From assembly GCA_028456385.1 (NCBI GenBank), contig JALNQF010000014.1, positions 372,001 through 436,000 on the forward strand: a DNA stretch of 64,000 bases, given 5' to 3'. The position numbers and the translations under genes are program-made. A model generated the notes under the pieces. That model was not told where the DNA came from. It did no database searches and saw only the letters and a program-made list of their open reading frames with translations. Source of the DNA: Ophiosphaerella korrae. Taxonomy: Eukaryota; Ascomycota; Dothideomycetes; Pleosporales; Phaeosphaeriaceae. Below, in pieces: positions 46,902-56,987 of the stretch (the stretch's first letter is position 1; every line of letters begins with the position of its first letter).

Positions 46902-48345
46902 ATGGAAATGATACCAGCGGCAAAGATCCTCGAGCAGAGGAGCCATTTGGTTCCTGGTAGACAATTGCCTGTCATTGTATATCAACACATAGCTTACTAC
47001 TTTAGGCAAGCTTCGAGTTACAGAGCACTTCTTTCAAGTTCCTCGCGATTATTCCGACCCAGCATCCGGGGTTATTCGACTCTTTGCCCGATCCGCTCTT
47101 AAGGCCGAGAAGCCAGCGAACTACACACAAAATTCCCACAATGATCCCGAGAAGACTCAGCTTCCATGGCTTGTGTACCTTCAAGGTGGCCCAGGTTTCG
47201 AATGTCGCAGTCCACAGAACGTATCTTGGGTTCCTAAGATCCTTGAAAAAGGATACCAAGTACTCATGCTCGATCAACGTGGCACTGGCCTCTCAACTGC
47301 TATATCTCAATCCAGCCTGCAACTACGCGGTGACGAAGCGGTTCAAGCAGAGTATATGAAGTCTTTTAGAGCTGATAGCATTGTCAAAGACTGTGAAGCG
47401 ATTCGTCAAGCACTTACCTCGGATTACCCCGAAGAGAAAAAGAAATGGTCGATCATGGGTCAATCGTTTGGCGGCTTCTGTTGTACTACTTATTTGTCTT
47501 TTTATCCGGAAGGTCTGAAAGAAGCGTTCCTGTTTGGCGGTTTGCCACCGCTACGCAACAACCCTGATGACATATACCAAAGAATTTACGAGCGTGTGAA
47601 GCAGCGCAATGAAGCCTACTACGCCAAGTATCCAGAAGATGTTAATCGCGTTCACCGAATCCTCAACCTGCTCTACAAATTCGGCGACACCACAGTCCGC
47701 ATGCAGGGTGGCGAGGGCCATCTAACCGCGCGAAGCTTTCTTCAACTAGGTATTTACTTTGGGAAGCACGGTGGAATTGATGAAGTTCATGAGATTGTCC
47801 TTCGTGCCGACAGCGATCTTGCCCAATTTGGACACCTAACACGGCCGACAGTAACCCTAATCGAAACTTCTCAATCTTGGGATACTAATGTTATCTATTC
47901 ATTGCTACATGAGCCGCTATACTGTCAAGGTGAGGCCTCGAACTGGAGTGCCGAACGATTATTGAAGAACTACCCGGAATTCTCACTGCGTAACATTAGC
48001 GAGCGCAAACCCGTCTATTTCACAGGCGAGATGATCTACCCCTCCATGTTCTATGACTACCCTGAGCTGAAGAAGCTGAGAAATGTAGGACACATACTTG
48101 CCCAAGAGAGGGATTGGCCGAAACTATATGACGCAGAGCAATTGAAGAAAAACGAAGTGCCAACGTATGCGGCTGTATATCTCGACGACATGTATGTAGA
48201 CTTTGACTTGAGCATGGAAACAGCACGGACAATCAAAGGGTGCAAATCATTCGTTACCAACAGCATGTATCACAACGCGATTTCGGCAAAAATGGGAGAT
48301 GTTATGAAGGAGGTATTTGCGTTGCGAGACGACAATATAGACTAA
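46902..48345 (+). CDS. Proline iminopeptidase (alpha/beta hydrolase, S33)
   Basis: Cleaves N-terminal proline from peptides. Exons 46902..46956 and 47006..48345, intron 49 nt (GTAGAC...TTTAG); 464 residues. The splice gives SHLVPG|KLRVTEHFFQVP, the usual start of fungal prolyl aminopeptidases. Landmarks: oxyanion segment YLQGGPGFEC, LDQRGTGLST, nucleophile elbow GQSFGGFC, and the C-terminal histidine region SMYHNAISAK; the family Asp is probably in YLDDMYVDFD. An alternative upstream ATG at 46869 is out of the needed frame. Probably cytosolic, since no signal peptide is visible. Confidence 0.9.
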
Positions 48346-48359
48346 ATAAGGGCGAGCGA

Positions 48360-49673
48360 TTATATCTTCGCAGTCTCGCCACGGAAGATGCTCTTCGCCT
48401 CGTTCAGCTGTTGTTCTAGATCAAGGTCCCAAATCCAACCCATCCTGGTTAAGAAGTTTTCCTGGATCTTGTCTAAATCATCTCCGAACAGCTCAAAGTC
48501 GTATAACATGCCTGCCTCCTTACTCGTCGTTATTAACTTTTGTGTTCGCTCTCTTCGGACTTGGTCGAAAACTTTGAAAGCACGCTGGACATCATCTACA
48601 TCATTGGCTTCTTTGATTAGATTGGCCATTATAAATGAATCTTCAATGCACATGCCAGCACCTGAGCCTTGATGCGGTGTTGTTGCATGTGCCGCATCGC
48701 CAAGCAAACAAACGCGGCCTTTTGTGTATGTTTTGCACGGAGGATGCATGAATAATGCCCATATATCCGGTTTTTGCATTGCTCCAATAATCTTCTGAAC
48801 GTGCTCGCCCCAGTCGGCAAAGTCTGCGCCCATATCTTCCTTCGATGTAGTAACTACCCACTTGTCGTCGTCCCATGATTCTCGAGAATTAAAGGCAACA
48901 ACGTTCATGACCTTGCCTTGCTGGATTGGAAACGTAAGAAGATGGCCGTGGTATCCTAGGAAAATCTGGCTGTTCAGTGCAACCTCATCACCTAACAATC
49001 GGATTGCCTCGTCCATCGGGATGAGTCCTCGATAAGCATATTTTCCAGAGAAATAGGCGTGAGCTGCAGGGTCGTCCCTACCTAGGAGCCATATTCGAGC
49101 TTTGGACTTGATGCCATCGCACCCAATGACTGCGCTGTGTTGCGCTGTTGAGCCATCGGCAAATTGGAGCACCACTTCTCCCGATCCGTCCTCTGCTTCT
49201 GTTATGTTTTCCAGCCTCTTGTCAAACTTAGCTCTGCCTTCAGGAATCTCCTTAACCAACTCATCTAGAAATTGGGCTCGGTAAACACCTCCTCTTCCAC
49301 CGTTGCTAGTCAATGGTACATCGAATAGTTCGTCGCCCACTTTCTTCCCTGATTTCACGAAGCCTTCCTTGTCTGCTTTTCGCACATCGCCAACTCGTAT
49401 AGTGAACCAGCTGTTATTTTTGCTTTCCCACATATTGCCCGTCTTGCATTTTAAAAATGCTTCGTATATTTTTGGAGACATAGCCTCCATAGCACGACCA
49501 GCATTTGGTCCAAGAGATACACCCGCGCCTATCTCACTGAAATGCGGTGCCGCTTCATAAATAGTGAAGTCGATGTCATATTGGAGAAGCGTTATAGCAA
49601 GAGTAAGGCCTGAAATGCCACCACCAACGATCGCGATATTGAACGGTTTCTTCTCTGTGCTGGTTGAGGCCAT
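48360..49673 (-). CDS. FAD-dependent monooxygenase, salicylate hydroxylase-like
   Basis: Group A flavoprotein hydroxylase. Single exon, 437 residues, typical length. FAD-binding motif IVGGGISGLTLAI begins at residue 14 (GxGxxG); the arginine-containing RAQFLDEL block sits near 140; the DG-type motif is VIGCDGIKS; and the ribose-binding GD motif is VCLLGDAAHATTPHQGSGAGMCIED. The sequence is close to the salicylate 1-monooxygenase-like group, which also contains many secondary-metabolism enzymes, so the substrate is unproven. Convergent with the iminopeptidase (only 14 bp between stop codons) and divergent from the pyroglutamyl peptidase. Confidence 0.9.
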   Translation of the reverse strand: MASTSTEKKPFNIAIVGGGISGLTLAITLLQYDIDFTIYEAAPHFSEIGAGVSLGPNAGRAMEAMSPKIYEAFLKCKTGNMWESKNNSWFTIRVGDVRKADKEGFVKSGKKVGDELFDVPLTSNGGRGGVYRAQFLDELVKEIPEGRAKFDKRLENITEAEDGSGEVVLQFADGSTAQHSAVIGCDGIKSKARIWLLGRDDPAAHAYFSGKYAYRGLIPMDEAIRLLGDEVALNSQIFLGYHGHLLTFPIQQGKVMNVVAFNSRESWDDDKWVVTTSKEDMGADFADWGEHVQKIIGAMQKPDIWALFMHPPCKTYTKGRVCLLGDAAHATTPHQGSGAGMCIEDSFIMANLIKEANDVDDVQRAFKVFDQVRRERTQKLITTSKEAGMLYDFELFGDDLDKIQENFLTRMGWIWDLDLEQQLNEAKSIFRGETAKI

Positions 49674-50377
49674 TCTGTTGAATTAGACGACTTTACGGGA
49701 TTGCGGTCAAGATAGGGAAATCTTCAGATTATATGTGGTTTCCTAATGCGAAATATAAGAGCGCTAAAAGGAGGAAATTCGGATCTCACGCTTGCGGTTC
49801 CTCTCACATTTACCCTAATCTTCAGCCGAGAGTTAGCATCCGATGACAAAAAGTCAGCTTGAGGGTCCGGCGCCGCACAGTAGTTGCCGAGCAGCCAACC
49901 AGTAATCGAGTCTTCAATGTCCGATTTGGTAGACTTTCAAGTATCTCCAGGTGCGTTAGCCGATGGGAAAGGAATTAGACACATTGTGACGCGTAAAGCC
50001 TCTGATGCCCAGCTAGCAAAATGTCGGGTGTGGTGTACATAGAACAAGATGTGGGGTAAACTGGTTCGGAACTGGCGTCGGAATAGATGCAACACCACGA
50101 TATTTCGACATCCTCACGTGCCGTGTTCTTGCTGTAGGAGCCTTGTGGTCGAGCTTATATCAGTTTGATCTCATTTGGTTGAGCATACTTCCGTCCCAAC
50201 AAGTAAGTGCTCTGTGTTGGCTGCTCGTCAACTACCACGATGTCATCATCATGCGCTCATCGGCAAGATGGTGTTTCGTTCGGAACTTCTACCCGTCGCT
50301 TCAGCTACCTAACGGCCTTGCAGTATTAACTTCCCGGTCCATGATACAGTCTTACAGTTGGAACCTACATTCTACCT
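49674..50377. other. Divergent promoter region, monooxygenase/pyroglutamyl peptidase
   Basis: 704 bp with no supported gene and no TATCGATA motif. Confidence 0.7.
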
Positions 50378-51278
50378 ATGCCCCCTTCAGCCTCATATGC
50401 CGCGAGGCAACCCCCTTCAAAACAAGGAGAGGATCCAGTCACAGTACTGGTGACTGGATTTGGCGTAAGCAAACCTGACCGTTGATCAGTATTCTAGCCT
50501 CCAGTAAATTGACCCGCACCAGCCATTCTTGGCCAAGTTCCCCAGGAACTCATCATGGGAAATAGCTTCCTCGCTCCCTGCTTTGATACCCGCATCTCCA
50601 AAGAATACGACACCGATTCACATCCACGTGCATCATGAGGCGGTACGGGTAGCCTACAATCACGTTGTTGACCTAGTACCAAACCTCTTGCTACTAGGCA
50701 ACCCGCTTTACCCACAGCCAGATATCGTACTCCATATTGGCCTAGCTGCCAGCCGCAACTATTTCGCGCTTGAGCAAGGAGCGCATGGGAGAGGCTACGA
50801 CAAGATCCCTGACGTTGATGGCGAGCGTTACCCTGACGCAAGAGCTGAGTGCAAATTCCCATCCTCAGAATTTCCAGGTGTATTAAAGACATCATTCGAT
50901 ACCTCCGATGTGCTAGCAAGGTGGAAGGCGCACTTGGGTTGTTATTCTGTGGATGGCAACACAGGAGCCGAAGGTTTGTCAGATGTACGAATCAATCCAG
51001 ATGCTGGAAATTTTCTTTGTGGATTCATCTACTACAACTCCTTGGCTCACTATTTCTCGACTCGGGAAGAAGAAAGGCCGGTAGCATTCTTACACGTGCC
51101 AGATCTCAGCTGTAGCGAAGATAAGCTGAGGGAGGGATGGGAGGTAACCGTTGCTCTTATAAAGGCACTCGTGGAAAGCAAACGAAAGAACGGCGCCGTG
51201 GCTGTGGCAAGCAATTCAGACCAGGAGGTGGATGTAAAGGCCAAGTTGGTTGCTCAGACGGATAACAATTTTGCATAG
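50378..51278 (+). CDS. Pyroglutamyl peptidase type I (C15 family)
   Basis: Removes N-terminal pyroglutamate from peptides. Exons 50378..50464 and 50523..51278; intron 58 nt (GTAAGC...CCAG); 280 residues. The splice restores VLVTGFG|PFLAKFPRNSSWEI, the family signature around the N-terminal GFxPF motif. The catalytic Glu is likely in HIGLAASRNYFALEQ, the nucleophile Cys in NPDAGNFLCGFIYYNS, and the His in VAFLHVPDL. About 60 residues longer than bacterial enzymes, as is usual in fungi, with a polar C-terminal tail. Cytosolic by lack of a signal peptide. Confidence 0.88.
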
Positions 51279-51851
51279 AGTACATGGTTTGTTGTTTCAA
51301 CTAGCGCTTCTTTCATACCGCGAGCGAACAGTTTCATTATCTTGTGGGTAGCTCGGAACCAAAATTAGAGTGTCATGTTGAAGCTCTATCATATTATATA
51401 TAACATCACTGATAAGCCTATATTTCTATTGTAGCTCGGTGTATAATTAAATCGGCTTCTGGGCATTTTATAGGCTTCAGCCTCGTTGCTAAAGTCGAGA
51501 CCTGGGCCAAAAGTCTAAGAACATCTATACGAAATGCCTTTAAGCTTTAACTTAAAGTTATAGAAGCCAGGTTATTCATTCTCATCTAACCGCAATGATG
51601 CTGAAAGGATTGAAATACTGCATAAGATGTTTGTGAGCCTCAAGCTTGAAAAAGATGAGACAATTGATTTGATTGGATGCCAGCCCTTCTGTATTATGGG
51701 GATTTATGAAGTCTCTAGACCCTGCCAGTATATGGTCTCTATCCGAAAAATTTCGCCTCAAGGCTGGTAGATTTCTTGCATATATATTCTTGCGCTGTTA
51801 AATAAAAAATATATTTTCAATAATAGAAATAACTGTCAATAATTACGAAAA
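51279..51851. other. Intergenic, AT-rich, before first tRNA
   Basis: 573 bp with no gene supported. AT content rises clearly relative to the housekeeping blocks, marking entry to the gene-poor stretch 51.3-56.1 kb. Confidence 0.7.
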
Positions 51852-51925
51852 GGTCGCTTAGCTCAGTTGGTTAGAGCGTGGTGCTAATAACGCCAAGGTC
51901 GCGAGTTCGACCCTCGTAGTGACCA
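51852..51925 (+). tRNA. tRNA-Ile (anticodon AAT), copy 1
   Basis: 74-nt cloverleaf without intron. Acceptor stem GGTCGCT pairs with AGTGACC (one G-T pair), D arm GCTC...GAGC, anticodon stem TGGTG/CGCCA with loop CTAATAA and AAT at 51886-51888, T arm GCGAG TTCGACC CTCGT-like, discriminator A. Internal A box (TTAGCTCAGTTGG) and B box (GAGTTCGACCC) are present. T-runs follow downstream (TTTTTG). Confidence 0.96.
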
Positions 51926-53474
51926 GTGATTATGTTTTTGGGTCTTTTTGTGGTCTCATTAACCAGGACGTAAGTATTTTTTGTTTACCGCAGCCTTATT
52001 TTATCTTGTATTTCTAGGGCCAAAAGTCCCGTAGTAACTAGCTGCGTTTATCTTTTTTTTACTATTACTTTATAGCAATACACAATAAATGCGCAAGTTA
52101 GCGCGTCACTTTAGCACAATTACACTCCTTTTATACTTGGTATCCTGTTTCGTAGAGAGCAAGTTTGATTCTTTGCTTTCCTTTACTATAGAAGCCTCAA
52201 ATAACAAAGTCCTCAACGTCTACCTGGTTCCAAAGTAGAGGTATTTAATTCTACACCTACTGGGCATACCAAATACATGTACTTACAAGCTGAGTGTACA
52301 AGCTTTTATAGCCCTCACTTCCGGAGCCCCAAACGCCAAGCTGGTGAACTACCTGTTCGCTACTGTCGTTGCTGCTCAAACCCGAGGTCGTGCCTGTGTT
52401 GCCTCACCAAGTCCTCGCCGTTCTTGAGGTAGACGAAGCTGGTTTAAGCTTGCGTGTCATAGTTCTTTACCCTCTGGCGAAACCAGGCTAATCCCTCGAT
52501 TATTAAAATCTAACATCCTGCTCTTAGCTTTCAGAAGATACGGGCTGTAAGCGGAGAAATCAAGCTTTTGTATCCTCAGCAGCCACTCTAGATGTAGGAC
52601 AATACTTTCGTACTCGCCCCAAGGCCAGAATGGCCCAAGATCAGAGATCTATGACATCCTGTCGCGAATCTTCTCACCATTCACAACTTCTACCTTCACC
52701 ACTGTTTGACAAAATCTTAGAGTGCCATGTTTCGTGGATATCAAGGATAATTTGTGGATATACCTGCAAGCCATTGATACTCTCGCGGCGTGAGAGATAC
52801 TAAAAAATAAATGTCTTTCCGGGCATAAATTTTTCGCAATCATCATCCGGACACAAAAACTCGTTGCATCTTCCGTTTTTCCTTCATGTGGTGTGAGTTC
52901 AAAAGACCCATGACATGACTCGAGCTCCTGGAACTCGCGAAATGGATGCTTCCGAGAGATTCAACACAGATTCTTGCTCTGTTTGAAATCCCAAAGCCGC
53001 ATAAGTATGGAGCAGAGCAGAAAACATATCGCATTGAATCAGCCTGGAGTTGCTGCGGATTTTAGCTGAAGGAGGCGTGGTTCAAGCTGCCTAAGCCGGT
53101 GGAGGGCATGCGAGTGAAGGTGATGCTCAAGCGAAGACAGCCAGAATCACCAAAGAAGCAATAGGGAGATGCAAACTCGTGTGTCAAAACCATACAAAGG
53201 GAGTTAGAATTCTTTCAGCAGAATGCCTGATTCTGGCGCGGCACAATGAGCCTAATTGAAAGTGTAGGTGGGGTGGGTGCAGAGAATGGGCCTATGTACG
53301 CGTCGTAGACCCCCGCCAATATACACGCGTATTGGCATCCCACCAAATCTAAATTATTAAAGCTTGTAGACGCTAGGACTGATGGACTTATGTCGATAGC
53401 TTATCTCGCTCACAAATCAGCTTGAAAAAATGTGATCATAAATTATATAATTTTCAAATCATCCAATGAGACAC
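51926..53474. other. Spacer between tRNA copies 1 and 2
   Basis: Holds the coding remnant at 52922-53164. Another protein-like patch is readable on the minus strand at about 52370-52460 (YLKNGEDLVRQHRHD), also broken by stops; family not recognised. The rest is AT-rich and unassigned. Confidence 0.5.
52922..53164 (+). pseudogene. Decayed coding remnant of unknown family
   Basis: An 81-codon frame that reads like protein (LLELAKWMLPRD, FEIPKPHKYGAEQ, LKEAWFKLPKPVEGMR, VMLKRRQPES) is interrupted by TAG at 53063 and is preceded in frame by a TGA at 52916. Both stops could come from C-to-T changes (CAG to TAG, CGA to TGA), the pattern of repeat-induced point mutation, but two cases prove nothing. 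No start codon or splice partner found. I do not recognise the family. Confidence 0.35.
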
Positions 53475-53548
53475 GGTCGCTTAGCTCAGTTGGTTAGAGC
53501 GTGGTGCTAATAACGCCAAGGTCGCGAGTTCGACCCTCGTAGTGACCA
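53475..53548 (+). tRNA. tRNA-Ile (anticodon AAT), copy 2
   Basis: Identical over all 74 nt to copy 1, with the anticodon at 53509-53511 and a T-rich terminator (TTTTCTTTTTT) just downstream. Flanks on both sides differ from those of copy 1, so the duplicated unit is hardly larger than the tRNA itself. Confidence 0.96.
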
Positions 53549-54761
53549 TTATTCATGTTTTCTTTTTTGATTTTTTCCCCTTCACTAGGCGAAGATCCAT
53601 TTATCTGTAGCCTGGAATGCGACTGCCATTCACTCTACTCTAAGAGCCACCCCTTATGCTGCTTATTGGTACAAGTAGGCATAATTCTGAGACCTGGACT
53701 TCGAACCACACATACGAGGATAAAGGGCTGGATTCCTGTATTGATGATTATATGCCTCGTTCATTTCACTAAATTGAAATGTCTTCAGGTAAATCTCTAT
53801 CCCCTTATTCTTTTCATCTTTCCCCTCTTTCGTCTTCTTCGCCTTCTCATCTTTCTTCCTATTCTTCCTTCTCCCTTCTCTCCCCTCCTCCTCTAATTCC
53901 TCTAGCGCTTGATTCGCATCCATATTCCCATCATTCTCTGTTACATCTTCAACCCATTACTTGACAATAAAAAGCCGCCACTACCACCATAAATTTAAGT
54001 ACAATCGTATCGACACAAGACTCTTGACTATGCCCCACAAGGTGATATGGGCGTGGTTGCGGAGGGAAAGCATCAATATTTCTGCCGCTCGTGCTGTGGC
54101 TGCCCAGGTGTATTGGCAAAGAACCCACTTTAATAGAACCGCAACATGACTCTCCACCCCACGACCAACTCACTTCCACTTCCCTTCCTAAGCCTTAACC
54201 TTGCCTATACCGCGTCAAACTATACCTGAGCAGAGGAAAGAAAATATCGCCTACAAGTCCGGATTCACACAGTACACTAGCCCTACGAGCACAACTAGGA
54301 TTGCGAATAGATAGGAGCAAGACGGTCAGTACCTGCATGACAGCCAGAATGATTCTGATATTACGCGTGGCACGGAGGACCTTGAATCCAACTGCGACCA
54401 ACCGCATTTATTTGTTTGCTAGAAGGGGTTTTCGTTGTGAGATTTTGGATGCCGCACGTGCTTGAGACGGAGACGGGGCCAGGGATAGGGATAGAAAGTA
54501 ACCTTGAGCTGACATGAGATGGCAAACTATAGCAAGGTATTTGATATGTTGTATACCATCCTGAGTATCTTGGTATCTGTCATCATTCACCTACAACGAC
54601 TGTTATGCGTCGTAATCTAGGTTCAGGTAGTATTAGCGAGCCAGGCTGATATCATGCAAGAGTGAAAATATCACGTGATTCAAAAATAAAATTGCACCTT
54701 TTACTAAAGTTACAACGCACAAATCTTTCTTACACTCCCACTCCCCCAAAAAGAGGTCCAC
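53549..54761. other. Spacer between tRNA copies 2 and 3
   Basis: No gene supported. Contains a pyrimidine-rich stretch (about 53795-53910, CTT/TTC-like) that creates open frames without biological signal. Confidence 0.6.
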
Positions 54762-54835
54762 TGGTCACTACGAGGGTCGAACTCGCGACCTTGGCGTTAT
54801 TAGCACCACGCTCTAACCAACTGAGCTAAGCGACC
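54762..54835 (-). tRNA. tRNA-Ile (anticodon AAT), copy 3, inverted
   Basis: Reverse complement is identical to copies 1 and 2 over 74 nt; anticodon at 54801-54799. On the minus strand a CTTTTTGG run follows the 3' end and can terminate RNA polymerase III. Confidence 0.96.
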
Positions 54836-56104
54836 GATCGAATTGATTTATATAAAAATAGATTAAAATTAATTATGAACAATAAAATTTTTAACAGCAA
54901 TTGTAACCAAGCTCAAAATAGCATCGTGAAACAAACGAAATTTTTAGAACTGTAAGCTTGATCTCGTGAGTTCGCTTAGATGGATATTATGACTCGTTGG
55001 CCGAAAGAGGTTTCAAAGATATTGTCGTATTACACCAGTTCCTCGCTCTGCATTATTATTTTGTATATAGGGACGACCACGCCTGTAAGGCATATTACAG
55101 TATATCTGCATCGTCTTCTAGGAGTTTATCATCCTGAGAAAAGCCCAGGTATTCTGACGAACGGCGAACGATTCTCCTTCGATATAGATAAGTCGTACAT
55201 CTCCAAGAAGGCCTTACACATATGAGACATAAATATATTCCGCGTCAACTGTTACGTGCTGAAATTTGTATTGTATATTTTCATCGGGGCCAAATGGTAG
55301 GCCTTCTATTAGACGAATAGAAGATGTGGTCAAGTCAAGTGGGGTGTGGTGAAAATGCGGCTAGTTCGCAGCTTCATACAAGTCAATCTCAGAATATATT
55401 TTTTCCATAGTTAATAGGGTGATAGAAAGGAATTCTGCCTTTGATGGCTAGATTGTATTGCAAACCAGCTCAATACTTGTTTCAAATGGAACCTGGATTG
55501 AAAGCTCTAATTTCTGAGGAGCTATATCGTAGATTAGCTAGTAGACAGATGTCTTCATGAATGATAATCGTATTGCTTTAGTCTAGGGTAAAATAGGCTG
55601 AGCCCGATGATAGTAATTGCAAGATGTATAGAGTACGACGTAGGACATTCTCTTTTCCTTTAACACTTCAAGCCGAGTTTGAGTTTTGCGTCTTTCCCTC
55701 ACTTCCACCTACAATCTACACTCCATCTCAGATAATGCAAGTGTTTTCATATTCCACACAGGAGTACCCAGCTTGTTCAAAAGTGCTCCAAATGTGCATT
55801 TTGTGTTGATGTAGGCTGTCTCGACCTTCCACACACCAGGTAGACACATGTAAAATCTAACAATCTGTGGCTCCCACCTAAGGTGAAGGGCAGGCTGCGA
55901 GCGGAGGTTGATTTGGTGGTTCTACACACCCAAGTTCCCAGCAAGGTGCACTAAGTTCGATCTGAAATTGCTTTAGTACGTGTGCTCCCAAATGAAGGGG
56001 ATGCATACCACGAGTCTCCCTTTGCAAGAGCCATATCCAGCGCATCCATGCAGTCGATGCTCACAAGGCCTGAAATACATCAATGGGGGAAGTCCAGGTG
56101 TCAA
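54836..56104. other. AT-rich gene-poor spacer before MED9
   Basis: 1.27 kb without a supported gene. A faintly protein-like patch lies at about 55865-56060, too short and broken to call. Confidence 0.6.
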
Positions 56105-56563
56105 TCAGCCCACCATACTCTGGTCTTGATCGTCTGAGTCAGCGGGTGGCCGGCCCAGTTCCCTCAGAGAAGCCCTTAGTCGTGCAATGCTGGCTTCTAG
56201 GTCCTCGATCTCTTCTTCCTGGTCTTCGCATGTTCGGCCGACATCAGGCAAGGCCAGAACGGCACGTCGGGCCTTTTGGATCTTCAGACGGATATCGTTT
56301 GCAGCCGTAGCTACGTGCTGGATCTCCAGAGGGCCATCTGCAGATAGCTGGCTGGGGGTCGGCGTGGCGGCAGGCGGCTGTGCAGAGGACTCGAGAAGGC
56401 GCTTGAGAAGTTTGTGGAGATCGGGCAGGACGTCGAAGGTTGATGGGGGTGGAATGCCTGGGGTGGTGGGCGCGGTGAGAGGCGGAGCCGGCGTGGGTGC
56501 GCCCGTGGGCGGCTGCGAGGCGCGTGTCGATGCAGTGGCGTGGGGTGTCGGGGCAGCAGACAT
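56105..56563 (-). CDS. MED9: Mediator subunit 9 (MED9/CSE2)
   Basis: Middle-module subunit of the RNA polymerase II Mediator. Single exon, 152 residues. The N-terminal third is Pro/Thr/Ala-rich; then FDVLPDLHKLLKRLL, a second helix DIRLKIQKARRAVLALPDVGRT and a final coiled coil EDQEEEIEDLEASIARLRASLREL, as in fungal MED9. The identification rests on these helices and the ALPDVGRT motif I remember from the family. The start codon at 56563 is 424 bp from the phosphoglycerate mutase start on the other strand. Confidence 0.78.
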   Translation of the reverse strand: MSAAPTPHATASTRASQPPTGAPTPAPPLTAPTTPGIPPPSTFDVLPDLHKLLKRLLESSAQPPAATPTPSQLSADGPLEIQHVATAANDIRLKIQKARRAVLALPDVGRTCEDQEEEIEDLEASIARLRASLRELGRPPADSDDQDQSMVG

Positions 56564-56874
56564 GATATCTGTGGCTGTCTATGCCAGAAGAAAATTGCGT
56601 GGTGTTGAGCTTCGCCGGCGCGGGATGACGCGCCTGTGCAACGCGCCGGGCTGCAGAGTGCAGGGCTGATTGGACTAGGAGGAGCGGTGCGCCGTGGAAC
56701 ACCGGACCGGAGCTGATTGAGTAATACTGAATCGTAGGGCGTCAATTGGGTCGCCGGATTGGGGTTTTTCTTTTCGCACGTGGTGTGAATGCGATAGTAT
56801 TGGCTGCGGGTGATGGCTGAGGGGGTTGATTGAGTTGTTGAGCGAGGGTTGTGACGTGAGCCGTGGAAACGCTT

Positions 56875-56882
56875 TATCGATA
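56875..56882. promoter_or_regulatory. TATCGATA site, MED9/phosphoglycerate mutase divergent promoter
   Basis: Core octamer within TTTATCGATAGC; weaker palindrome than the other four. It lies 106 bp before the mutase start (56988). Confidence 0.5.
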
Positions 56883-56987
56883 GCCCCTCCAACCTGCCCC
56901 TCCATATATCACCACTTTTACCACCTTGCAATTGACTTCTTCTGTCCCTTTTGTTTTGTTTACTCTTGCTTCGCAACTCCCGAAATT

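Noticed and set aside
53555..53896. 113-codon frame after tRNA copy 2
   Set aside because: Mostly the translation of a CTT/TTC-rich pyrimidine stretch; Leu/Pro/Ser repeats without domain.
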